64,000 nt of DNA, from positions 411,089 to 475,088 of the forward strand of contig NZ_PQMB01000005.1 in NCBI RefSeq assembly GCF_002918555.1, in the 5' to 3' direction. This DNA is from Citrobacter amalonaticus (GTDB lineage: Bacteria; Pseudomonadota; Gammaproteobacteria; Enterobacterales; Enterobacteriaceae). This document shows positions 17,866 to 26,206 of the stretch, one piece after another (position 1 is the stretch's first letter; each line of letters starts with the position of its first letter). The position numbers were made by a program, and so were the translations under genes. The notes under the pieces are model-generated. The model was not told the DNA's origin and made no database searches. It saw nothing but the letters and a program-made list of their open reading frames with translations.

Positions 17866-19254
17866 TCATAATGATAAAACGAATACAAAAAGATGATGAC
17901 TGATAAGACCTAATAGACACGGAACAGAGCAACGCTTAACCAATTCCAGTGGTGAAACTTTTAACATGCCTGCCAGGGCGACAACAACACCGGCAACAGG
18001 GGATAAGGGTCGGGCAATCGTAGAAGCCTGATGCATCGGTAACACTAACATGACTGGATTAACACCTAGCTGTTTCGCAACAGAAGGTACCATTTCAATA
18101 AGTGGATAAAACGATGCACCATTTGATCCTGCAATGATGGCTACCAGTGTTGTAATTACAACGAACATCACTGACATACCAAAACCACCCAGCCCAATTT
18201 GGTTCGCCATATGCACGATAGCGTCAAGCATACCAAGAGCTTTAAAACCTTCCGCAAAAACGCCTGCAGCGATAATCAGAGAAACCACCCCTGACATACT
18301 ACGCCCCATCGCTTGCAGAATGATTTTCAATCCCGAAGCTACCTCATCGAATTTGAATTTATTGCGCAACACCTCACACAGCATAGCAATGGTGATTGAC
18401 AGAAGAATGATTGTTGCAATGTGCAGCTTAATACTTTCGATACCGTACTCGGAGAACAGGACAACAAAAATCATTGGCAAAAAAGGGAACAGTGCATAAA
18501 AAAACGGCGCATTTATTTGTGGACGTTTAATCTCTTCATCAAAAACTAAGCTATCGCCAATATGATCATTACAATTCCAGCCTTCTTTCTTATCAAGGTA
18601 GCGCTGCCAGAAAACATGCGCAACGCCCATAACAATCACAGTGGGTATACCGGCAGGAATTTTATAAATAAAAACATAATCAAGAATCGGTAACGATGTA
18701 GCCTGGGCAGAAGCCATGGTTGAAGCGCCAACAAGGACTAATGACGCAGCGCCTGACGTGGCGCATATAGCACCTATACTCAGCTTGTTGATACCTAATG
18801 CAATTAAAGCAGGCCCCATCAGAGCCAAACACAGTACGCCAAGGCCAACTGCACTGGTTATCACCATACTTATCGCTTTTGCCAGCAGGAAGGCAAAAAA
18901 CAACATCAGATAAGGGCTTTTTACTTTCTTTAACGGCCGAATAATTAGTGAAACAAACGCATCATTGGCACCGATATGTGTCATGTAACTGGCAAATCCC
19001 ACCATGACCATGATGATTAAACCTAACTCAGCCAGGCAGTTCGAAAATGCATAGCGAACAAACTCAATGATATTTAGATATTCGTTACCTGTATTTAATG
19101 CTTTCTTTGGTAGAAAATTTCCTGTATCAAAAACAACAGCACATACAAGCATTATCCCCCCCGATGCAAAAAGCACCATGGGAGCATATTTTCCTTTAAT
19201 GATCGCGTAGCCAACAACTACGATCATGATTATACCTATTATAATTCCAATCAT
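17866..19254 (-). CDS. DcuC-family carrier of the peptidase cassette
   Basis: A 462-residue inner-membrane carrier clearly related to E. coli DcuC: MTHIGAND, HVFWQRYLDKKEGW, AGSNGASFYPLIEM and the C-terminal ARPLSPVAGVVVALAGM are shared with small changes. About 12 transmembrane helices are visible. It is the first gene of a four-gene minus-strand operon (carrier, oligopeptidase, M20 hydrolase, porin) with 24 bases to the next gene. DcuC itself exchanges succinate and other C4-dicarboxylates anaerobically. Here the carrier may move the peptide or conjugate substrate or export a product; this is inferred from context. Confidence 0.87.
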   Translation of the reverse strand: MIGIIIGIIMIVVVGYAIIKGKYAPMVLFASGGIMLVCAVVFDTGNFLPKKALNTGNEYLNIIEFVRYAFSNCLAELGLIIMVMVGFASYMTHIGANDAFVSLIIRPLKKVKSPYLMLFFAFLLAKAISMVITSAVGLGVLCLALMGPALIALGINKLSIGAICATSGAASLVLVGASTMASAQATSLPILDYVFIYKIPAGIPTVIVMGVAHVFWQRYLDKKEGWNCNDHIGDSLVFDEEIKRPQINAPFFYALFPFLPMIFVVLFSEYGIESIKLHIATIILLSITIAMLCEVLRNKFKFDEVASGLKIILQAMGRSMSGVVSLIIAAGVFAEGFKALGMLDAIVHMANQIGLGGFGMSVMFVVITTLVAIIAGSNGASFYPLIEMVPSVAKQLGVNPVMLVLPMHQASTIARPLSPVAGVVVALAGMLKVSPLELVKRCSVPCLLGLISHHLFVFVLSL

Positions 19255-19421
19255 AGCCCTGCCATCCTGTTTACCTGAAAGTTACAATGTAGTTAATTGC
19301 ATAACAAAAAAAACAAACTAACAAAATTGTGCTACACCCGTAAAATTAAGGTATCATTCGGCTGTTTATATCTGGTAATAATCTTTACTTTGTTATGATA
19401 AAAAAATTTAAGGGACCAGAA

Positions 19422-20348
19422 ATGCGCTATTTGCCCAAGCTGCAACAATTAAGAATTTTTAATGAAATAGTCAAACATGGAAGTATCCATGCAGCTGCAA
19501 AATCAATGCATCTTTCCCAGCCAGCACTAACATACTCAATGCGCGAGCTTGAACAAACGTTAGGTGCTGCATTAATGATAAGAAGTCATGATGGGATAGT
19601 TTTAACTGAAGCAGGACAAGCTTTCTCTGAGTATTCTTTATATATTATTCAGGAATTAGAAAGAGCCACCATTGATATTATCAGCATTAATAATAAAGTT
19701 GAATCTACCGTTTCGTTTGGTATGTCATCATTGCTTGCCGTTACCATTCTTTCTTCTGTTATCAAGGACTTCAAAAAAAATAATGATACCACTAAGATTA
19801 TTATAAAAGAGGCTCAACTCTCAACTTTATTACCCTGCCTGCGTGAAGGAATGCTGGAATTTGCTGTGGGGACGATATCGGATAACATGCTATTAAATAA
19901 CTATAATGTCGAACTATTATTTGATGCACCGTTCAGTATTGTAGCAAGAAAGGATCACCCTTTAGTAAAAAGCACCTCTCTTGAGCAACTCAAGGATGCT
20001 AAGTGGTTATTTCCTGAAACCAGCATGGGATATTACAATAGCTTATATAACTCATCCATCATTGACTTCAATAAAAACAAGAACAAACCGATATTCTCTG
20101 ACTCCAGTGTCTGCATTCTCAATATGGTTATAAAAGATGATTATTTAACAATCTTGTCCAGGGCTCGTCTGGCACAGCCTGAGTTCCGAGATATTCTGGT
20201 ACCTCTTCAGATCAAAGAGTTATTACCGTGCGCGCAATACGGTTTGATATATCTCCGCAATCACCCACTAAGCTTGCCCGCTAAAAAATTAATAGAAATC
20301 ATACAGCATCATTGTAAATTATATAACTGGTCACCAGACGATATATAA
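19422..20348 (+). CDS. LysR-type regulator of the peptidase cassette (AbgR-like)
   Basis: A 308-residue LysR regulator with N-terminal helix-turn-helix (LQQLRIFNEIVKHGSIHAAA, then LSQPALTYSMRELEQ) and a periplasmic-binding-like effector domain. The similarity pattern is to AbgR and TdcA-type regulators. It is divergent from the carrier/peptidase/M20/porin operon across 167 bases, the standard arrangement for a LysR activator and its target; E. coli AbgR likewise neighbours abgA. I use the ATG at 19422 because AAGGGA precedes it by six bases; the in-frame ATG at 19395 has no ribosome site. Confidence 0.88.
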   Translation: MRYLPKLQQLRIFNEIVKHGSIHAAAKSMHLSQPALTYSMRELEQTLGAALMIRSHDGIVLTEAGQAFSEYSLYIIQELERATIDIISINNKVESTVSFGMSSLLAVTILSSVIKDFKKNNDTTKIIIKEAQLSTLLPCLREGMLEFAVGTISDNMLLNNYNVELLFDAPFSIVARKDHPLVKSTSLEQLKDAKWLFPETSMGYYNSLYNSSIIDFNKNKNKPIFSDSSVCILNMVIKDDYLTILSRARLAQPEFRDILVPLQIKELLPCAQYGLIYLRNHPLSLPAKKLIEIIQHHCKLYNWSPDDI

Positions 20349-20483
20349 AATCGTAGAGATGATTTTAATGTTCATGGATTAAATTGAAGGTTCCCCCAAA
20401 TTTCAGCGGGGTCATACGGGTTCTCTGAAAAACGAAACCTGGTATTCATGGCATTGAATCCCCGCCGGGGCCGCGTTTTTTAG

Positions 20484-20746
20484 GCCGATGTTAACGATGG
20501 TGTGATTGAACAGCCTATTGACGTCGGAATTTCACTGGCGGACGCGGTGAATTTTATCGTGGAAAAGTACAAGCGCGCACCGATCGCCAGAGCCTCAGCG
20601 CAGAAACACAGTCCCCGCTTTTGAGCAGTATCAATATTCTTCGTATACGTAAGGCTACCGGAGTGATGACCCGCAACGACTACAGAGTGGTGACCGACAT
20701 CACCAGCAGCAAGCACTGCGGGGTATTTAGCCTGCATGAGCGATAA
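20484..20746 (+). pseudogene. Frameshifted remnant of an unrecognised gene
   Basis: Two blocks with ordinary protein composition lie in different frames. Block A (20484-20624) begins ADVNDGVIEQPIDVGIS and ends at a stop. Block B (20627-20746) contains ILRIRKATGVMTRNDYRVV and ends at a stop. The offset between them is not a multiple of three, so one older gene appears to have been frameshifted and truncated. Style and context suggest a prophage or mobile-element gene; I cannot name the family. The remaining bases between 20349 and 20782 hold nothing else recognisable. Confidence 0.5.
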
Positions 20747-20782
20747 CATCCGGAAGCGGGCATTAAGGTGAGTCCCGCCCTG

Positions 20783-21745
20783 TTACTGGCTCATACTGAG
20801 AATGGTGCGAATATTGCGGGCACTGGTCGCGATTATATCAATTGCCCCGGTACGCAGCGCACCCATTATTGCCATCGCTTTTGTATTTTCCGATGCGATT
20901 GCGATGACGCATGGAATTTGCCTCAATTCTTCAACGCTCAGACCAATCACGCGGTTGTCCATCACGGTGTTAACATGTTCACCCCGCGAATTGAAAAAAT
21001 CGTAACCGGCAATATCACCAATCACACCCTGGTTAATACTGGCATCATTAATTTCCTGTGGAGTGAACCACCCCAGTTTCACCATATAGCTTTCTTCATT
21101 CATATCGCCGATGCCCACCAGGGCAATATCCGCCTTACGAGCACGATCGAGAGTCTCTTTAATGGTGCCATTTTGCAGCAGCAACTCTTTTAATTGCATA
21201 TTTTCGACGTAGGCCGGGGCATACAACGACTCGCTGCTGCCGCCAAACTTTTTCGCCAGCAGACGGCTGATATGATCGGCATTAATAATATCGCCTGGCC
21301 GGTGAGTACCGCCAATGCCACAAAGAAAACGGCAGTCTCGCGCCTGTATGGTGCCTGAAAATTCCGCAACCGCGGCAACATTGCGACCCTGACCTACCGC
21401 CACCACGATATTATCTTTCAAAATGTTATTAAGATGGCTGGATACCAGAGTGGCTACCTGACGGCGCTGCTCCTCTTCGTCGTTATGGTCGAGGGCAATG
21501 AGTGCACGGCTGACAGGGAAGCGTTCTTTCAATTGTTTTTCGAGTTGCGTGCTAAAGATAGGGTGATAGCGGACGTTGATCTCGACAATGCCTTCTTCCT
21601 TTGCTCGCTTCAGCAGACGTCCAACCTTGATACGGGAAAAGCCAAATTTATTGGCAATCTCCTCCTGCGTCACTTCGTCACAATAATAAGCTACGGCAAT
21701 CTCGGTGAGTAATTCATATTCCTGGGATGCGCTCGATTTATCCAT
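20783..21745 (-). CDS. SorC-family sugar-responsive regulator
   Basis: A 320-residue regulator of the SorC/DeoR-like group. The N-terminal helix-turn-helix (EIAVAYYCDEVTQEEIANKF, then SRIKVGRLLKRAKEEGIV) is followed by a phosphosugar-binding domain of the SorC type (VAVGQGRNVAAVAEF; CGIGGTHRPGDI; IALVGIGDM; GDIAGYDFFNSRGE). The ATG at 21745 is chosen because the protein start MDKSSASQEYELL fits the family and GGAG lies upstream. It sits beside the tetrose cluster and is its probable regulator, with a sugar phosphate of that pathway as inducer (inference). GAACATTTG near its own promoter (21787-21795) recurs in the divergent promoter of the cluster. Confidence 0.88.
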   Translation of the reverse strand: MDKSSASQEYELLTEIAVAYYCDEVTQEEIANKFGFSRIKVGRLLKRAKEEGIVEINVRYHPIFSTQLEKQLKERFPVSRALIALDHNDEEEQRRQVATLVSSHLNNILKDNIVVAVGQGRNVAAVAEFSGTIQARDCRFLCGIGGTHRPGDIINADHISRLLAKKFGGSSESLYAPAYVENMQLKELLLQNGTIKETLDRARKADIALVGIGDMNEESYMVKLGWFTPQEINDASINQGVIGDIAGYDFFNSRGEHVNTVMDNRVIGLSVEELRQIPCVIAIASENTKAMAIMGALRTGAIDIIATSARNIRTILSMSQ

Positions 21746-21874
21746 TCGGTTACGTTCTCCACGCACTAGATTAATGTTTAAGGGGTGAACATTTGCTGTC
21801 AGTATATCAGAAATATTTTTACATCAGGCGGGTAAGCGCGACAGGTTGCCAGGACCTCCCGTCGCGCACGCAGA

Positions 21875-22642
21875 CTACCGGGTGATGAGGTTCTGTGCCT
21901 CGGCAAGAATTGACGCAAAGGCCTGAGGGTGATGTGCAAAACGACCAAGAAAAATCCCGTCAACGTCTGGCCACAGGCGGGTCAGAAGGCCAGGACCTGC
22001 GCTACCGCCATAGATAACCTGCAATTGCTGGCCATAATGCTGCTGCAAATGCTGACGTAATGTCTTACAGACATGACGAATGTAGTCATCGCTGGCGGGT
22101 TCCGCCGCGCCTATTGCCCACTGTGGTTCCCAGGCAAAAATCATCGGCGGCAGGACATCCTGAGTGCGATGCGCCAGTAACTCCTGCACCTGACCTATGG
22201 CGTACGCAGCAGCATCTGTGGCGCTCAACCGTTGCTCTTCGCCAATACAAATGACCGGGGTGAGATGACTGGTAAGCGCCATATCGATCTTCTGATTGAG
22301 GATTTCTGTCGTTTCACCAAAATAGCGACGGCGCTCCGCATGACCAAGTTCGACGTAGCGACAGCCCATCTCTTGTAGCATGGTCGCACTGGTTTCGCCG
22401 GTCCATGCGCCAGGCGGAGCCGCACAGATATTCTGTCCCCCCGTAGCCATCGTAGTTCCATTAAAGCACTCCAGTGCCGCTGCCACCGCAGGCATGGCGG
22501 GAAAGGTGAATAACTGTAATTGTGCACTCAGCGTTTCCGGCTGCTGGCGCACTATCTCCGCAACCTGCTGGCACCATTCCTGCGTTTGTGCGTAGCCAAA
22601 ATAGGTTTTATGGCTGACGCCAAGGATCAGATTCCGGGGCAT
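21875..22642 (-). CDS. Triose-phosphate-isomerase-like tetrulose-phosphate isomerase (LerI-like)
   Basis: A 255-residue TIM-barrel isomerase with all three TPI catalytic residues recognisable: Lys in GVSHKTYF, His in ELGHAERRR and Glu in FAWEPQWAIG. The sequence departs from housekeeping TpiA at the phosphate loop and near the N-terminus. TPI paralogues next to a DhaK-type kinase and an RpiB-type isomerase are known as L-erythrulose-1-phosphate isomerase (LerI) in erythritol, threitol and apionate pathways. Here the gene overlaps the end of the kinase gene by 16 bases, so the two are translationally coupled. The tetrulose substrate is inferred from context. Confidence 0.82.
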   Translation of the reverse strand: MPRNLILGVSHKTYFGYAQTQEWCQQVAEIVRQQPETLSAQLQLFTFPAMPAVAAALECFNGTTMATGGQNICAAPPGAWTGETSATMLQEMGCRYVELGHAERRRYFGETTEILNQKIDMALTSHLTPVICIGEEQRLSATDAAAYAIGQVQELLAHRTQDVLPPMIFAWEPQWAIGAAEPASDDYIRHVCKTLRQHLQQHYGQQLQVIYGGSAGPGLLTRLWPDVDGIFLGRFAHHPQAFASILAEAQNLITR

Positions 22643-24393
22643 ACATTCTCCTGGGAGTGTGCCGTTTCTATTTTGTCGGTCATGCAGTTGCCTACGGCAG
22701 AGATGATCATTGCCAGCGATACGGCTCCCGCATCAGGAGTGCCCAGGCTGCGTTCAGCCAGCGGTCGGGCACGGCCAATCTTGGGTAACAGCTGCGCGGT
22801 ATCTTTTGCACTCTGCCGGGCAACCCGCTCAGCTTTTTGCCAGGCATCCGTCAGGGATAAACCTTCGTCGGCTGCGGCGCTGAGAGCCAGGCTAAAAGGG
22901 AGCAGTACATCGACGAGCGTTTTATCACCGGGCTTCGCTTTACCAAAATGCATCACTCCGGCGCTAGCCTGGGTAACGGCGAGTGCAACCTTTGCCGCAT
23001 CTGGTTTTTCGTCGTTGCCAAAGGTGATCCCCAACGTATTGAGTATCACGCCCCAAATCGCCCCGGACGTGCCACCGGCTTCATCTGCCCACGCATCCGC
23101 CGCAAATTGTAGCAGGGAACCGGCACCGGCCCCCTGTTCCAGGGCATTTCGCGCGGCGATACGTGCAGCGACCACGCCACGTTCCATACCGATTCCGTGG
23201 TCGCCGTCACCCGCCACGGCATCAATACGACCAAGCTCTTCGGCATTATCAATAACCGTTTGTGCCATGGCATCGATCATCTGCATCACGTCAAGGGCCG
23301 CTTCTCTCGATGCAGGACTCCCTTGTGGGATTTTTACCGTGTGGCTTTGTTCTGACTGTAACGGATCGAGCGGCGCGTGCGGTAGCATTGAACCGCGGCT
23401 AAAGGCTGGCGTCATGGCTGGCGCTAGCCATAACGCTTCCAGCTCGCTGTCAAACCACACGAATGTCATCGACATTCCGGCCATATTGAAACTTGTCACA
23501 AACTCGCCGATCTGGACATCGGCAATAACCACCCCTGCATCTTGCAGGAGCGGCTGTACGTTATGCCAGAAAACGAACAGCTCTTCATATTTGACCGAAC
23601 CAAGCCCGTTAACAATAACGCCCAGCCGTGCGCCTTTCGTATGGGCAATAGTGTGTGGGCGCTCTTCGAGTAAGGCACTGGTCAGCATCTGCGCCAGTTC
23701 GCTCGATGAAACCGTATCAAGTTCACTGATCCCCGGTTCGCCATGAATCCCCATCCCGAAGCCCATTTTTCCTTCTGGAATACTAAACAAGGGATGTTCC
23801 GCGCCAGGAAAGGTGCAGCCGCTAAAGGCCAGGCCAAGTGAGCGAGTTTGTTCGTTGGCGCGTTGGGAAATGGCTAACACCCTGTCCAGTGAATCGCCGC
23901 GCTCAGCCGCCGCGGCGGCAATTTTGAATACGATCAGATCGCCAGCAACGCCTCGACGCTTCTCTTTTTCTTTCAGCGGCGCACTAGAAATATCATCGGT
24001 GATGGCGATGGTCTCACAGGGAATCCCTTCCGCGCGTAACCTTTCGCAAGCCAGACCGAAATGAAGCACGTCGCCGGCATAGTTGCCATACATCAGCAGG
24101 ACGCCGCCACCGTTGTTAGCGGCGCGCGCCACGGAGCAGATTTGCTGCGCTGAAGGGGAGGCAAAAAGATTGCCCATTGCTGCACCGTGCGCCAGTCCCT
24201 GACCTACCAGCCCGGCAAATGCAGGATAGTGTCCAGAGCCGCCGCCGATGACGATAGCCACACTGCCAGGCTGACTTTGCGTGTTACGTACCACGCCCCC
24301 AGGAACCTGCCGTACCATTGAGGCATGTGCGCTGACAAAGCCCGCGACCATTTCTTTTGCAAAATCTGACGGTCGGTTAAAAATCCAGGTCAT
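22627..24393 (-). CDS. DhaK-DhaL fusion kinase (L-erythrulose kinase-like)
   Basis: A 588-residue ATP-dependent ketose kinase combining a DhaK domain (about 1-330) and a DhaL domain (about 370-570). DhaK features: IGGGSGHYPAFAGLVG, MYGNYAGDVLHFG and GMGIHGEPG with the His that binds the ketose carbonyl. The DhaL nucleotide-binding motif is VAGDGDHGIGMERG. Such fused kinases phosphorylate dihydroxyacetone or, as LerK, L-erythrulose. The neighbours (TPI-like and RpiB-like isomerases) favour erythrulose. It is transcribed divergently from the RpiB-like gene across a 332-base region rich in palindromes. Confidence 0.85.
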   Translation of the reverse strand: MTWIFNRPSDFAKEMVAGFVSAHASMVRQVPGGVVRNTQSQPGSVAIVIGGGSGHYPAFAGLVGQGLAHGAAMGNLFASPSAQQICSVARAANNGGGVLLMYGNYAGDVLHFGLACERLRAEGIPCETIAITDDISSAPLKEKEKRRGVAGDLIVFKIAAAAAERGDSLDRVLAISQRANEQTRSLGLAFSGCTFPGAEHPLFSIPEGKMGFGMGIHGEPGISELDTVSSSELAQMLTSALLEERPHTIAHTKGARLGVIVNGLGSVKYEELFVFWHNVQPLLQDAGVVIADVQIGEFVTSFNMAGMSMTFVWFDSELEALWLAPAMTPAFSRGSMLPHAPLDPLQSEQSHTVKIPQGSPASREAALDVMQMIDAMAQTVIDNAEELGRIDAVAGDGDHGIGMERGVVAARIAARNALEQGAGAGSLLQFAADAWADEAGGTSGAIWGVILNTLGITFGNDEKPDAAKVALAVTQASAGVMHFGKAKPGDKTLVDVLLPFSLALSAAADEGLSLTDAWQKAERVARQSAKDTAQLLPKIGRARPLAERSLGTPDAGAVSLAMIISAVGNCMTDKIETAHSQENVCPGI

Positions 24394-24725
24394 TTTTTCT
24401 TCTCCAGATAATTTTCATTTATTACCCCAGCCGCCATTTCGTAGCCTTTATATAGCCATCACAAATGAACGCTAGCAGATCGTTTGATTCAATCAAATGT
24501 TCAACTGATGAATATGTGATCAACGTCCTGGTTTACTGATTAAAGCTATTTTCTGTGATCACCCTCTCTTTTTAAGCCCAAATTTTCTTGCTAAATATCC
24601 ACACATAAGAACACATACCGAACATTTGTTCATTGACGCACTCAGGAATCCCAGCCAGAGTCCATCACATGAGCGGTTAATGGATATAAGTTCGATGTGG
24701 ATCCTGTAATCCATGAGGTAAAACT
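24394..24725. promoter_or_regulatory. Divergent control region of the tetrose cluster
   Basis: Between the kinase (minus) and RpiB-like gene (plus) lie several operator-like sites. These are TTTGATTCAATCAAA (24483-24497), a 15-base palindrome; GAACATTTGTTC (24620-24631), a 12-base palindrome; and two TGTGATCA sites (24515 and 24554). GAACATTTG also occurs before the SorC gene, and GAACA/TGTTC pairs occur before the MFS and distal TIM-barrel genes, suggesting shared regulation. Confidence 0.6.
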
Positions 24726-25205
24726 ATGTTGAAAGTTGCGATTGGGGCGGATGACGCCGCCACTGAGCTTAAAAATTTGATAAAGGAACACCTGCAACAG
24801 AAAGAGATTGAGGTCGTTGACTTTAGCCACGATGTGGCGGGGAATGAACAAATGTATCCTGACATCGCCTTCAACCTGGCCTCTTCTATACGCGAAGGCA
24901 CCTTTGAGCGCGGACTTCTGTGCTGTGGTACCGGCATTGGAATGGCGATTGTTGCTAATAAAGTTCCCGGCGTCCGTGCGGCGCAGTGTCATGACGTTTA
25001 CTCAGCAGAGCGCGCCCGTAAAAGTAATAACGCGCAAATCATGACCCTGGGCGCACGCGTGGTCGGCAATGAACTGGCGTTAATGCTGGTCGACGTCTGG
25101 CTCGCCGCCGAATTTGAAGCCGGACGATCCGGGCCGAAGGTGAAACGTATTGATTATTACGAAACGCTTGTTCATCCGGATAGCATGACCCGGGCAGAAG
25201 AATGA
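24726..25205 (+). CDS. RpiB/LacAB-family sugar-phosphate isomerase (DerI/EryI-like)
   Basis: A 159-residue aldose-ketose isomerase of the RpiB/LacAB family. The N-terminal [11 protein letters not shown] and the catalytic [23 protein letters not shown] are diagnostic; Cys in CGTG is the expected base. In tetritol and apionate pathways the homologous enzyme (DerI/EryI) converts D-erythrulose 4-phosphate to D-erythrose 4-phosphate. The flanking kinase and TPI-like genes support that role over ribose- or galactose-phosphate isomerisation. The start has GAGGTAAAACT upstream. It is the first gene of a plus-strand run with transaldolase and transketolase. Confidence 0.83.
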   Translation: MLKVAIGADDAATELKNLIKEHLQQKEIEVVDFSHDVAGNEQMYPDIAFNLASSIREGTFERGLLCCGTGIGMAIVANKVPGVRAAQCHDVYSAERARKSNNAQIMTLGARVVGNELALMLVDVWLAAEFEAGRSGPKVKRIDYYETLVHPDSMTRAEE

Positions 25206-25225
25206 TGAATAAAGGAGTCATCACG

Positions 25226-26206
25226 ATGACTATTTTGCAAAAGCTCAAAGAGGTCACCACCGTCGTAGCGGACAGCGGCGATATTACCGCGATTCGTGAG
25301 TATCATCCGCAAGATGCAACCACCAATCCGTCCTTGATTTTGAAAGCAGCGGCGCAGCCGCTTTACCGACCGTTAATTGAGCAGGCTATCACCTGGGCCT
25401 GCGAACAGGGAGGAACAGCACAAACGCGCCTGATCAACGCCAGTGATAAATTGGCGGTGAATATTGGTCTGGAATTGCTGAGTCAGGTACCGGGTAAAGT
25501 TTCTACCGAAGTGGATGCACGTCTCTCATTCGATCGTGGTTTGTGTGTTGCAAAAGCGCGTAAATTGATTCGTCTGTATGAAGAGGCTGGGATCGATCGC
25601 TCCCGTGTATTGATTAAGCTCGCCTCGACCTGGCAGGGCATTAAAGCTGCGGAAGAGCTTGAGCGTGAAGGTATCCACTGTAACCTGACGCTGCTTTTCT
25701 CATTTGCCCAGGCTCGTGCATGTGCCGAAGCGCGAGTATGGCTCATTTCACCGTTTGTCGGGCGTATTTACGACTGGTATAGAGAACATCAATTATTGGA
25801 AGATGAAAGCCCGCATAACGATCCGGGCGTCATCTCAGTGCGCAACATTTATGAATATTATAAAAAACACCGCTACACAACGGTGATTATGGGCGCAAGC
25901 TTCCGTAAAACGGAGCAGATTATCGCGCTGGCCGGGTGCGATCGCCTGACGATTGCTCCCCCCTTGCTGGAAGCTCTCAGTCGGATGGAAGGCGATCTTG
26001 CTGTGGCGTTGGTGCCCCCACTGACAGGAGAGATACCGCCGTCGCCCCTGACTGAAGCGGAGTTCTACTGGCTGCATAATCAGGACCCAATGGCCGTCGA
26101 TAAACTGGCTGAAGGTATCCGTTTATTTGCTCAGGATCAGGAGAAGTTAGAGTCGATGCTGCGTGAACTGCTGGAAAAACAGGAGACTGCGAATGCCATC
26201 GCCTGA
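25226..26206 (+). CDS. Transaldolase (TalA/TalB type)
   Basis: A 326-residue class I transaldolase. [25 protein letters not shown], the Schiff-base lysine in [13 protein letters not shown], and [17 protein letters not shown] through YDWYREHQ follow E. coli TalA closely. The start at 25226 is chosen because AAAGGAG lies eight bases upstream; an in-frame start at 25202 would overlap the previous gene. The reading frame overlaps the transketolase start by 14 bases, as in a tight operon. Its product chemistry (sedoheptulose 7-phosphate from erythrose 4-phosphate and fructose 6-phosphate) fits disposal of the erythrose 4-phosphate made by the preceding isomerases. Confidence 0.92.
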   Translation: MTILQKLKEVTTVVADSGDITAIREYHPQDATTNPSLILKAAAQPLYRPLIEQAITWACEQGGTAQTRLINASDKLAVNIGLELLSQVPGKVSTEVDARLSFDRGLCVAKARKLIRLYEEAGIDRSRVLIKLASTWQGIKAAEELEREGIHCNLTLLFSFAQARACAEARVWLISPFVGRIYDWYREHQLLEDESPHNDPGVISVRNIYEYYKKHRYTTVIMGASFRKTEQIIALAGCDRLTIAPPLLEALSRMEGDLAVALVPPLTGEIPPSPLTEAEFYWLHNQDPMAVDKLAEGIRLFAQDQEKLESMLRELLEKQETANAIA

